DNA from: Larus michahellis
Lineage: Eukaryota; Chordata; Aves; Charadriiformes; Laridae
Direction: 5' to 3'
DNA: 64,000 bases
NCBI RefSeq assembly: GCF_964199755.1
Contig: NC_133910.1
Location: 13,338,711-13,402,710, forward strand
Positions within the stretch are counted from its first letter, which is position 1; every line of letters starts with the position of its first letter. The translations under genes and the position numbers were made by a program. Positions 28,463-38,170 of the stretch are shown here, piece after piece. The notes under the pieces were generated by a model. The model was not told the DNA's origin. It saw nothing but the letters and a program-made list of their open reading frames with translations, and made no database searches.

Positions 28463-28897
28463 GTGGTTTGTGGGGTCTGGTGTCTCCAGGGGTTTCAGGG
28501 CAGCCGCTTCCCAGCGGCAGTGAGGAAGTAACATCTGGTACCTGTCAGCACTGGAAAGTGTTTTGGGGATGTGAAATTCAAGGTCTTTTATTTCAGACAT
28601 GATGGAATCTTGTTTTGTAAGTGTTTTTTGTGTGCTGACCATAGAAAATGTATTAAAAAATACTTCGTGCAGGTCTCGGCTAAGCTTGGGCCTCTTTGAA
28701 CATAGGCAAAGTCAGTCAGAAGCTTCTAATTAGAGAACTTGGTTTTGGTGCTGATTGGTTTAGTGTTTCTTTATTATTTTTAGCTTGTGGCTGTTTCAGT
28801 GCTGAAAGCAGAGTTGTATATAGCAGTCTGTCATTGCTTAGTTATTAAAAATCGACTTAAAACTAATAGTTATTAAAGTGTATCTTTGTTGTTATAG

Positions 28898-28996
28898 GGA
28901 GGCAATTTTAAGGCAATACAGCTGTGATGCACATCTGTTTGATTAAGAAGGTGCCGCTTTTTCATAGTCACTTTGCAAAATTAGCTGGATTGAAAA
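28898..28996 (+). other. TTF1: Possible second untranslated TTF1 exon
   Basis: A 99-base segment is bounded by a strong acceptor (TTTGTTGTTATAG|GGAGG) and a strong donor (GAAAA|GTAAGTAG). Spliced to the main coding exon at 29,145 it does not extend the TTF1 frame. It would instead supply an upstream ATG at 28,927. Predicted from splice signals only; it may be alternative. Confidence 0.4.
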
Positions 28997-29182
28997 GTAA
29001 GTAGTATCTTTATCATCTGTTTCTAAGATAATAAATATTGAGTAGTCCCATAGTATTTTAATGTCTTGGGCTGTTTTTGTTTTTTTACTGCGTAACGGTA
29101 CGTAGATTATAGCACTTGAGTAAAACTCATCTCTTTTATTTAAGGTAAGAAAAAATATGACAGAAAAAGCAAGTGCAGATGA
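28927..29182 (+). other. uORF overlapping the TTF1 start (if the leader exon is used)
   Basis: ATG at 28,927 (G at -3) runs 70 bases to the donor at 28,996, then continues from 29,145 to a TGA at 29,180-29,182, giving 35 codons plus stop. The stop lies 21 bases past the TTF1 ATG in another frame, so initiation here would compete with TTF1 translation. Depends on the predicted splice. Confidence 0.3.
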
Positions 29183-30037
29183 TTTTCAAGTTCAGGATTT
29201 TCTCAAGAAGAGGAAAAAGAAAAAACGCAAAGAATACAATAAGAAACATGAAAATGATGAAGGAAAAAGTATACAAAATGCAGAGCCTAGCCGTGCTTCT
29301 CCACTGATGTTTGAAGATCGAGCAGCACAGAGTGTTGAAGGCTGTAAAAAGAAGAAAAAAAAAGACAAGGGGGAGAAGCAACAGTCTTTGTTAGATAATT
29401 CTTGTGTAGGACTGGAACATGAAATTAGTATTGAAACTGAAGTGGAAGGTTCCCCAAAGAAAAAGAAAAAAAAGAAGCGGAAGTATGATAGTACAGATGA
29501 TCAAAGTGATATAACTTGTATCACAGTAAATCACCATAGCACTGATAATTGTCAGGAGATCGATGCTGATTACGTTTACTTAAAACAACCTGCTAAGAAG
29601 AAAAGAAAAGAAAAACAGCCTGAAGAGGATGAGGTACGTGAGCTGTCCACCTCAGAAACAGATGATAAAAACGACAATAAAAGATCAAAAAAGAAGAAGA
29701 AGAAGAAAAGAGGCAGTAGTACCCAAGATATGCAGGAGGACACAGATGTAACTGTTGACGAGTCACTGTTGTCACATCCAGAGCAAAACAGGCACGGGGA
29801 AGACACAGTCTCGCCGTTACCTGCAGAGGGTGGTGTGGCAACGCCCCAGCGATGGTATGAAGACGGTGACTGTGCTACTTCTGCCCTGAGTGAAGATTCT
29901 GTGGACGTACCTGCTAATTTTTCAAAGCTGACTAAAGCAGATGATCAATCTCCGCAAAAAACTCCAGTGCAGGCTAGAAAGAAAATAAAAAGCAGTGCTT
30001 ATGTCATGGAAGACAGCTCTTCAGAATCTGATGTAAT
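29157..30037 (+). CDS. TTF1: TTF1 coding exon A (N-terminal lysine-rich tail)
   Basis: Residues 1-293 plus two bases; donor AAT|GTAAGT. The acceptor just upstream is TTTATTTAAG at 29,144. Lysine/arginine tracts (residues 17-25 and several later ones) alternate with acidic and serine-rich spacers, as in mammalian TTF1 N-termini. Several tracts are coded by A-rich runs, including nine consecutive A near 29,356. Confidence 0.9.
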
Positions 30038-33000
30038 GTAAGTTTAGGGTTTGGTTTGGTTTGTTTGTTTTCTTTTCCCACCCCTAGATATGTTTTTATC
30101 ATGTTATCTAGGTCTCAGATTTTTCTTCAGTCTGTATTGTATGTATTTTAAAAAACAACTTCAAAAATGTTTACAGTATATTGAGGTGTTATGGAGGCCT
30201 ACTTTAAGAGCTTAGTTATCAATACAATAAAATCTGTAAGAATGCAATACCATTGCCTTAAATGTAGATTATTTTCTTCTATTTAAAAACTGTAGGTATA
30301 GACGTAATTTATGTGCAAGTAATTTATTTTTATGGAAAAAAAAAAAAAGGAGAAGAAAGTGATTCCATTTGTTAAATTTGGTGTTTATATTGAACATAGG
30401 CATTTTTGCCAAACAAATACTTAGGTCAGCTAAAGAATTCAGTGTCTGTGCAAACAAATGCTCAGGTAAGTAGCTGTTGGTGCTTTTGCAGTGTCTAGAA
30501 CCCACAATAAGAGCACTAGTAAGAGACAGATGGAAAAGTTCTGTGTTGCCAATGGTGGCAAGACATGCAATTTCTTCTCTGTGTCCGTGTGTGAGTGGGA
30601 AAGGTGTAGATTTTCAAAACTTCAGCAAGCTCTTTGAATATTGTAAGTATAGACATTTGATAATAAATTATGTCTGTGCTAAAAGGTTGGAAGTACAGCA
30701 GGGTAGATGTGTGAAGTATTTCTTGTTCTTTAATTAATGAACATGTTCATTCTTTTAATGGTAGAGATAGTAACAAAATCTGTTTCAGAACTCTAGTGGT
30801 GTATTTTTCTCTTTTTTTTAATTCTTAAATTTTACTCTTTTTTTTTTAATTCTTAAATTTTACTTTTTTTTTTTTAATTATTTTTTTAATATCAGGACAC
30901 CAGAGCCCTCAGCATCAAATAGAAAGAGGGACCAGAATAGTTCCTTTACTGAAATGGCAGCCCTTGATGAGCTTAGTCTGCATGATGAAGAGTTCCTGAA
31001 CTCTACCGTGTGTTCGGTCTCAGATTTGGATACTGCAAAACAAGAATTAGAAGAGTTTATTCCTCATGTGAGGAATATATCGGACAATTCAATCAGGAAG
31101 ATGGCTGGAAGAGACCTAGCGAGGTTTAAACAGTTTAAAAAGCAAGGTGAGCTCTCAAAATACTGTTGCAGTGAGGAAGGACTGTGCAGTTGTGCTAATA
31201 TTTTGACAGAGAAAGTAGTTTGGGTTTGTATCTTGTCTGTCACATGCATGGAGTCTGTTTCACTTCATTCCAACGGACACATTTTCTGTTCCTCTGCTTC
31301 ATAATATCTGCTTACTCATTGTCAAATTGCAGTACAAAGTGTATGTGTAAATTCCCTGCTCCGAGCTCTTGTTTTGTCTCTTTTTAGTTCTCTTTTTTCA
31401 CCTTTAGAATTTGTTGATCTTTCATTACACGTGCTATGGTTTGGGCTGGGCTGGCTTCTAAAACAACGCATGCTCTCTACTTTCCCTCCCAAGTGAGAGA
31501 AGAATGGGAGGAAGAGAGAACTTATGAGTTGAAAAGAAACTAAACTAATGAAATATTAATAATAAAATTATAAAAAGAGAAGATAATAATATTGGTAAGA
31601 AAATAATGAAATATATGCAATACCTGCAAAACCACGTTGAGCTCCCAGGACAATGATCACATCAGCACGCCCTGGGAGAGTCCCAGACTGGACTCGGCAG
31701 CAGATGGGAGCTGAACTTAGGAACTGGATTCAGGAATGCTCGGATCGCAGTCGAAGGCAGATGAACACAGAGAGTCCTCCTTGGATGCTGGCCATTGAAT
31801 AAAGAGAGCTGACCCCTTTGATCCCTCAGCTTTTATACTGAGCATGATGCCGATGGCATGGAATACGCTGTTGGTCAGTTTGGGGTCCTGTTTGCTCCTC
31901 CCCGCAGGTGTATTCCCTCTGTGCTCTTCCGCTTCCAACCCTCCAGCAGGGCATATAAAAAAAGTTACCTGACCTTGGTCGTTACAGCAGTAAGCGTAAG
32001 AGCCTCTGCATACCATTCCTTTGTATTAACTATAAATAATCACTCCTAGAAGCCTGCACTGTCTGAAAAACGTGCTGTTAATTTCAGAGAGTTCAGTTAG
32101 TTAGAAGAGGCTTAGCTGAAAAGTAAAATTACTGAAAAGAAAATTGGTTCTGTTTTACATCAAACTAGGATATTATGTTTGCTAAAACCTGAAGTGTAAT
32201 GCACAAGAGATGGTACTTGAGGTTTGTTGGGTTGTTTTGGTTTTGTGTTTTTTGTGTTTTGTTTTTTGTTTTTTTTTTTTTTTTTAAATAAAACTTTCTC
32301 TATATTTTAGGTATTGCTGTCAAGTTTGGCAGATTTTCCCAGAAGGAAAATAATCAAATCCGGAAAAATATTGAAGAGTTCTTACTGATTACTGGAATAG
32401 ACAGTGCTGAAAAACTCCTGTTTACCTCAAGGTATCCAGAAGATAAAGACACTATCAATCGCCTTAAAGCAGACCATCTTTTTTGTGAAAAACTTTGTAA
32501 GTATTTAAGTTCCTTCTCAAATAGCTGAATGTTATATTCCATGACCTGGTGATATCAGGATATTTTCTAACATATTTTTTTTTTATTGAAAAGCACTAAT
32601 GTTGCCAAATTTGGCAAAAAAAGGAGCATGCTGCTGAGATGACGTAGTTGATAATCTGTACGGTATACTGGTCTTAATATCTTTTCTCAGTTATGAAGAG
32701 GTTAAAACGTCGTCATGATTAGCAGCACTTAGAGACTTTTAAACTTGCATTTAGGCTTTATGGTTTGAGGTGCATTATTTGCTAGGCTTTAGTTAAGCAT
32801 AGTGATTTATTAATGGGAGCTGTGATTAAGTCCTGTCTGAAATTGTCAATCGTTCTTAGAGCACATAAATAGGTGGCAGGTTTGGGACTGAGTGAGTGAT
32901 GGCAGAAGCTGAAAGAAATTAGGTCATTAGCCAAAGTAGTTAGTTTTCCAAGATGTGAGGAAAACCAATAAAATTCTTACGACTGAGATTCTGTTTGCAG

Positions 33001-36000
33001 GAGGAGCATCTCTTCTCTTCCTCTTTCCTCGTTTTGTTAGACTTCTCTTGGCTAGAAAACGCACGCACTTCGTGTGGCAAACATGCTCATTTTGGAACAT
33101 CTCTGGTTAATCTACTCAGTGCACTTTCTCAGTGGCTTTCCGTTCCGTGTTTGTTCTGTGTCATTAGCATAGGTAAGAGAGATGGATTTGGATTTGCAAT
33201 GGATTTGGATACTAGTGTTTAATTAAGGATCATTGAGACTACAGATTTGTTCCTCCTTGATGATTTCACACACACAATCATTCCCCCTGCATCGTCACGT
33301 TTGCCTGGTGTTGACTTCCCGTCTGGGAAGATTGGGCAGAAAGTCTTGTCAGTGTTACACAAGTTGCTTGGAGTCCCCTGTCCTGGGCATTGCTGACCAA
33401 AACTTTTGTGTTCCCAGGAATTGGTCTTTGTGGATCTTCCCCCACTTCCAGGATCTTTCCTTCCGCCAAGATTTTCACTTTAGTTTTGCTGGATACCCCT
33501 GGCCCCTGCTTTTCCTCATTGAAATAGTCTACATGCAGAAGCACAATATCTCATCAGCCTGTTGATTTGTGGCTGTCTCGTGTCTCTCGGTTAATGGGCA
33601 CATTCAGTGTGTTATGTACATTTCATCCAGATGTTATCAAAATTTACAGCCAGGCCATGCAATTTGTAGCTAATGAGTAACAGTTTTGTGCTTGAGAGTT
33701 TAAAAGGTCAGTTTTTCCATACTCACCCACACATATGCGTGCTGGTACGCAGTTATTTACTAGCTGTCCGCATTCACAATCCTATCACTCTCATAACGAT
33801 TACATCTTCGAAACTTCTCAGGAGATTCTGTTCTGACTATTTCCTGTGCAGTTACCAAAGTGTTGTAAAGTACGTTCTCTTGAATGGAGAGAATCTGTCG
33901 TTGACGCGTGGTCATGAAAATGTATGTTGTTCGTTTTTGGTTTTGTTCTGGCTTTTTTGAAGCAGCCTCACCAGTGTGAGAAATGTTTCTTAAAAATTAA
34001 TCATTTGCCTTCTAGCTGAGGGCATACCACGACCCTGGAGGCTGATATATTATCGAGCAAGGAAGATGTTTGACTCACATAATTATAAAGGGAGGTGAGT
34101 CATTTGAAAGAGCTTTTGAGTGCTAACCTCAGTCTCTGATGTTTATTTGTACATTAAAAATGGATGTAAATGAAGATAATCTCCCCTATTTGTACCAGTT
34201 GCTGTGACTTAATTGACAGTTTGTTTTTCTGACTAGTCCTTATCAATTCCTCTGTCCTAAATCGGTAGTGATGAGTAACATCGAAACACCTGTAAAGATT
34301 ACAGCTCTCTTAAAATATTGGCGTGGTTTGGATTTACAGCTGAAGCTGTGCCCATTTCCTCAACTAGGTATAGTACAGAAGAAAAAGAAAAATTAAAGAA
34401 GTATCATGCTCTGCATGGGAATAATTGGAAGAAGATCTCTGAGTTGATGTCCCGTTCTAATCTCTCAGTTGCTATGAAATACTCTGAAATCAAGTCGGGT
34501 ATGTAATTTTAAGGAAAAACATTTATTCTGTGTATTGCAATTTGAGAAGTTATTTTAACTGTATGTTGTACGTGCCTTAAACTTTAGGGAAAAAAATCCC
34601 TAGAGTGGATTGTTTTTTTAAATTAATTTGTGGTGGTGGTTCTTTTTTCCAAACCACTGATTGCATTTTCATACGAAAGGGATAAGAACAGTCTCTGACA
34701 GAAAAGGGAGAAGAAGTGGAACAAATGCAACGCTTTATTAAATGGAACTGGCACCTAAATAGATGTTTTCAGGGGGAAGGCAGGAGGAATTTGGCGACCA
34801 GATTTTAAAAGATTGAAACTAGGGATCGATGCTGTTCTCTAGTGATTAGGCTGAACACCTCTCTCAGATCCGGTACGCAGAAGAGTTTCTCGGAAGTGTA
34901 TTAAGAAGCTGGTCCTGTAAATAAGAGTAATGCAAAGTGAAGCATGTGCTCTTTTGCCTTTTTTTCCCTAATTGTTTATGATAGATCATGCCTTAACCTT
35001 ATTTTTAAATTTTAGCTGTTAATTATGGTCCTTGGTCAAAGGAAGAGACCCAGAAGTTAATGCATGCAGTGGAGGAGGTGATAAGGAAAAGAATCGAAAA
35101 GGAAGATGGAAATTCTCTTTCATCATCGGAAAAGTCCCATAGAGAGATCTCGATTGACCGTGAGGCACTGTGCCATAAACTACCATGGACTGAGATTGCA
35201 GCTAAAGTGGGAACTCGTTTTTGGAGACAATGTAAACAGAAATGGTAAGGTTTTACCTTTACTATATTGAGAGATACTAAATTGAGATAGTAAAACGTGC
35301 TCTTGGGAGTATTTAACTTCATTCTGCCAAAGCATTTGTTACCATGAGGATTGTTTGGTAAGATAGGTAATAAATAAGTTGTAGACTAGGGAAGAGATGT
35401 TGCAAATGTGTCCGAGATAAATAAATAACTTTTTGCTATCTGTGGTAAGTTTTCTTCTTGCTGTGGTAGCGAAGCCTGATTTCTGCTTCTCTGTGGCAGT
35501 AACAGCTTGAAGACATTTCCTTTTGATGCTTGGAATTTCTTGAAATGATACAGTCCTTTTTTTGTGTGCTTTCAAAGGACTACAGTTTTGACAAACAAGA
35601 TGACCAAAGGGCAGCAGCTATATAGGGGGACCAAAGGATTACAGGCCAAGATCAATCTTATTAAAAGGTATAGTTCAGAGTTACTGGAATATTTTTGTAT
35701 CTCTTACTGAACTCTCAAAACTTGCCGGGTGAGAACGGCATGCCTGCAGTTTCATACAGGTTTCACAATCACTTTTTCTTTAGACGAAATGTCCCATGAC
35801 TTCTGACTGGGGGAACTGTGAGTATTATTGAATTATTTCTTGAATTCTGCCTACAAACTGCTTCTGTATTATATTCACAGGTTGTATGAAATGAAGGTGG
35901 AGGATGATAATGAAATAGACTGGGAAAAACTCAGTAATGCTATCGGGTAAGCTTTTTTCCTCTCTTTTTATGGATACAAAGGATAGTTGAAGCAGATGGT

Positions 36001-37310
36001 CTTAAAAATTCCACAAAAGAATCAAAATTGTTAGATCTCTGCAACTATAGAAAACGTAATTTGGTTTGGTAACATAGAGTTGTATATCCTTGCATAGCAC
36101 TGAGCAACAAGCCATGCCTGTAGTCTCTGAAACTTACTTCTAACCACTTCAGGCAACCCTCATTTTGCTCCCAGCATATTCCGTGTACTAGAACTGTGTT
36201 ATTTCGTCTGTGCTAAAGTCTTTGATAAAAGACTTTTCCAGCTGTTAATCAGCACATAGCAAAAGGGTTAATTATTGGAACACAAAGCAAGCGTTGAATA
36301 TGAAATTACCGATACTGGGAGTGCTGTACTTTCTCTGCTGTGCTGCTTTCTTTCTTTTCCCACATGCTTTCAGTTTCATTTACTATTTCTTTTCACTGGA
36401 CATACAACGCGGATGTATGATGAGATGGTTTGCATTCTTACCTGCAAGGGCAACTGCTGTCTTGAAAAACTGGTTTGATGAGGATTTGAAATCCATCCTT
36501 TCTACCTAAAGCTAAGATATTGTTTGACCGGCATCACTCCCATGAATGGATAACTCAATAACAACTACGCTTTTTAATAGTTCCATGCACCACTAATTCT
36601 TCAAACTCTTACCTTTTCAGAGATGTCCCTAAAGCCTACGTTCAAGCAAAATTTTATAAGCTAAAAGTCTCCTGTGTTCCTTTGTGGCAAAAAAAGACTT
36701 TTTCTGGTCAGTATCCCAGCTGTTTGTGTATACTCCTTAAGGTCTTTGCTTGAATCTAAGAGGATTTATATTCTAGTTTAATGCTTTCTTAGTCAGCTGT
36801 CCCCTAAGTAAATTGGCTAAAATCTCAGGCTTTATACTTATGTTACTAAATGATTTATTTTTTTAAAATAAGTTTACTTTCAATGATACCTTCATGCAGT
36901 GCTTATCAACCTCTTTAATACCTTGGCTTTAAAAGTTTTATGACTGTGCTTTGTCAGTGTATCTTTGCCTGTATGTATGTGTCTGACCTACCCTGCAGCC
37001 ACTGTGATTGCTGTGGCATAGTGAGATTTTTTTTTGCATTTAACACTGACAAAAGAATTGCTTTCTGTGAGATCCTGTTTCCCCATGGCATCCAGTTCCC
37101 CTACAGATCTAATTAAGACTACTTTTTTCTTATTTTTTTTTCCCCAAAGAAATTATTGATTATCTTTTTGAAGAGAAACTTCCAGAACTTGAAGAACAGT
37201 TAGAAAAAAGGAAGGGGAAACGCCTTCGTTCTGGCAATTCAACAGCCAGTCAACAGAAGAAGGCTTTCCGACTCGGTGACATTTTTGACTCCAGCGAAGA
37301 GAGCGATTAA
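29157..37310 (+). CDS. TTF1: TTF1, RNA polymerase I transcription termination factor
   Basis: Transcription termination factor 1 binds terminator elements downstream of and in front of the rRNA genes, stops RNA polymerase I, arrests replication forks and remodels rDNA chromatin in the nucleolus. Coding exons: 29157-30037, 30896-31146, 32311-32496, 34016-34094, 34368-34498, 35016-35244, 35578-35667, 35881-35946, 36621-36706, 37150-37310. All introns are GT-AG and all phases join, giving 719 residues. Residues 1-293 are a low-complexity, lysine-tract-rich tail with nuclear/nucleolar signals. Residues about 320-465 are the conserved trunk with [14 protein letters not shown]. Residues 466-509 and about 513-594 are two Myb/SANT-like DNA-binding repeats. 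The C-terminus ends in an acidic tail. Human TTF1 is about 905 residues; the shortening is in the fast-evolving N-terminal tail. ATG 29,157 has A at -3 and follows the acceptor by 12 bases. Not NKX2-1, which shares the alias TTF-1. Confidence 0.93.
30811..30890 (+). repeat. Duplicated T-rich unit before a TTF1 acceptor
   Basis: A unit of about 27 bases, T-run then AATTCTTAAATTTTACT, occurs twice in tandem and a third partial T-run follows. It ends in the polypyrimidine tract of the acceptor at 30,895, so the duplication has lengthened that tract. Confidence 0.7.
30896..31146 (+). CDS. TTF1: TTF1 coding exon B
   Basis: Encodes residues 294-377 plus one base; acceptor TTAATATCAG, donor CAAG|GTGAGC. 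It contains the start of the conserved trunk, including [10 protein letters not shown] and the [12 protein letters not shown] segment that matches the human protein. Confidence 0.92.
31432..32035 (-). mobile_element. Avian endogenous retrovirus solo LTR, antisense
   Basis: Read on the minus strand, this has the layout of a bird ERV LTR: a CTGACCAACAGCG block, ATTCCATGCCAT, a TATAAA box (31,832-31,837 on the plus strand) and a 3' end AAACCATAGCA at 31,432. It shares this framework with the LTR at 44.6-45.0 kb. No gag, pol or env frame is present, so it is a solo LTR. It sits in a TTF1 intron, antisense to the gene. The 5' boundary near 32,035 and the target duplication could not be set. The family (ERVL or ERVK type) is not resolved. 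Confidence 0.65.
32266..32285 (+). repeat. Poly-T run before a TTF1 acceptor
   Basis: About 17-18 consecutive T lie 25 bases upstream of the exon at 32,311 and belong to an extended pyrimidine-rich region. Confidence 0.7.
32311..32496 (+). CDS. TTF1: TTF1 coding exon C
   Basis: Residues 378-439 (first codon split) and one base; acceptor CTATATTTTAG, donor CTTT|GTAAGT. Holds the [12 protein letters not shown] and [14 protein letters not shown] segments, strongly alike in human TTF1. Confidence 0.93.
34016..34094 (+). CDS. TTF1: TTF1 coding exon D
   Basis: A 79-base exon with [21 protein letters not shown], nearly the human sequence, just before the first Myb-like repeat. Acceptor GCCTTCTAG, donor GGAG|GTGAGT. 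The preceding 1.5 kb intron contains no recognised element. Confidence 0.93.
34368..34498 (+). CDS. TTF1: TTF1 coding exon E, Myb-like repeat 1
   Basis: Residues 466-509. The spaced aromatic/tryptophan pattern ([20 protein letters not shown], then a KKISELM turn) is that of a SANT/Myb helix bundle. Acceptor CCTCAACTAG, donor TCGG|GTATGT. Confidence 0.92.
35016..35244 (+). CDS. TTF1: TTF1 coding exon F, Myb-like repeat 2
   Basis: Residues 510-586. [19 protein letters not shown] starts the repeat and [22 protein letters not shown] ends it, with the acidic/serine insert that TTF1 family members carry between helices 1 and 2. The final tryptophan codon is split across the intron. Confidence 0.93.
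35578..35667 (+). CDS. TTF1: TTF1 coding exon G
   Basis: Residues 587-615, completing Myb repeat 2 and continuing into [13 protein letters not shown], where the human protein has a similar helix. Acceptor GCTTTCAAAG, donor AAAAG|GTATAG (weaker than others). Confidence 0.9.
35881..35946 (+). CDS. TTF1: TTF1 coding exon H
   Basis: A 66-base exon encoding [22 protein letters not shown], matching the human block with EDTNEIDWEDLASAIG. Acceptor ATATTCACAG, donor CGG|GTAAGC. Confidence 0.92.
36621..36706 (+). CDS. TTF1: TTF1 coding exon I
   Basis: Encodes [20 protein letters not shown] and LWQKKTFS, matching the human C-terminal third. Acceptor ACCTTTTCAG, donor TCTG|GTCAGT. Confidence 0.92.
37150..37310 (+). 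CDS. TTF1: TTF1 last coding exon, with stop
   Basis: Encodes 53 residues and TAA at 37,308-37,310. [20 protein letters not shown] matches the human end; the protein closes with [14 protein letters not shown], an acidic tail. Confidence 0.93.
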
Positions 37311-37979
37311 TTGACTGCCTTAAAAACAATTCCTAGTCTGTATTTAATGATAAAATGGATCTGAAAGTGGGCATAGATCAACAACCGCAGGTACACAGGT
37401 TAGCCAATAATGGAAAAACTTAAGATATGGGTGTCTGATTTCCCTGTTTCATGCAGTTTTTGTGTCACCTTTTATTACCTTTGGTTTTAAAAGTCTTTTT
37501 AAGCATCCAAGCTGCTTTCTGAATGTCTCGAAAATGGTATTTTTTCCACTTTTTTTTTTTCTGTTGAGTTGGAAGCTGCTGTTTACCCGCTGTGCATGAA
37601 CCTGGTTTTCAGAACTTCAGTGAATTTTAAACCATTTTAAAAAATAAATTCTTGGAGTTGGGAAAAGGCTCAAACAAGGACAGCTTTCAATTTGCCTTTA
37701 AATATCTATAATAAATAAATCTTAAGACATCTGTGTTGATGGAAACAGCACAACATTGAGTTTGGGTTTTTTAGCAGATATCTTGTTCTTAAAAGCAACC
37801 GATTTTTATTTCTGATGTAGACTTGTACTTTTGTCAGCCCTTCCAGAGAAAAGGGCTTTTTGTCCATTACTGTTCATAAATTGTAATGTTATCTCATTCT
37901 AATCAGAACAGTGCATTTAAAATGTTTTTAAAATCTGGAATGTTAATATTTGGAATACAAAGACAAAATGGACAGTGTG

Positions 37980-38012
37980 TGTATATATATACATACATAT
38001 ATATATTTTTAT
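37980..38012. repeat. (TA/CA)n simple repeat in the TTF1 3' UTR
   Basis: Alternating TGTGTATATATATACATACATATATATA-type sequence; likely length-variable. Confidence 0.7.
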
Positions 38013-38147
38013 TGTGCCAAGGACAATTTCTACCTTTTTATAAGACAGTTGAGGGATAAGAGGGAGGTTGTACGCATGTCATTGTATATTTTTGACTATC
38101 TCCTAGAGTGATTATTTGTAAATTGACCGAATGAATGTGTTAAAAAA

Positions 38148-38153
38148 AATAAA
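38148..38153 (+). terminator. TTF1: TTF1 distal polyadenylation signal
   Basis: Canonical AATAAA in an A-rich run, the last such signal before the intergenic spacer and followed by TGTGTT-type downstream sequence. Confidence 0.65.
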
Positions 38154-38170
38154 TTTTACTCTGCGTATGT

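Larger units (their letters stand above)
37311..38170 (+). other. TTF1: TTF1 3' untranslated region
   Basis: Non-coding, AT-rich sequence follows the stop. AATAAA signals occur at 37,643, 37,710/37,714 and 38,148; the last is followed by a T-rich and GT-containing stretch (TGTGTT) and is the likely main cleavage site near 38,170. Shorter forms from the earlier signals are possible. A TA-repeat lies at about 37,980-38,010. Confidence 0.7.

Noticed and set aside
29576-29841. Phe/Ser-rich minus-strand frames
   Set aside because: Mirror images of the lysine tracts in TTF1 exon A.
33233-33565. Overlapping 110- and 88-codon frames on opposite strands in a TTF1 intron
   Set aside because: I considered a transposon or retrocopy remnant, but no recognisable domain, poly-A tail or flanking repeats were found.
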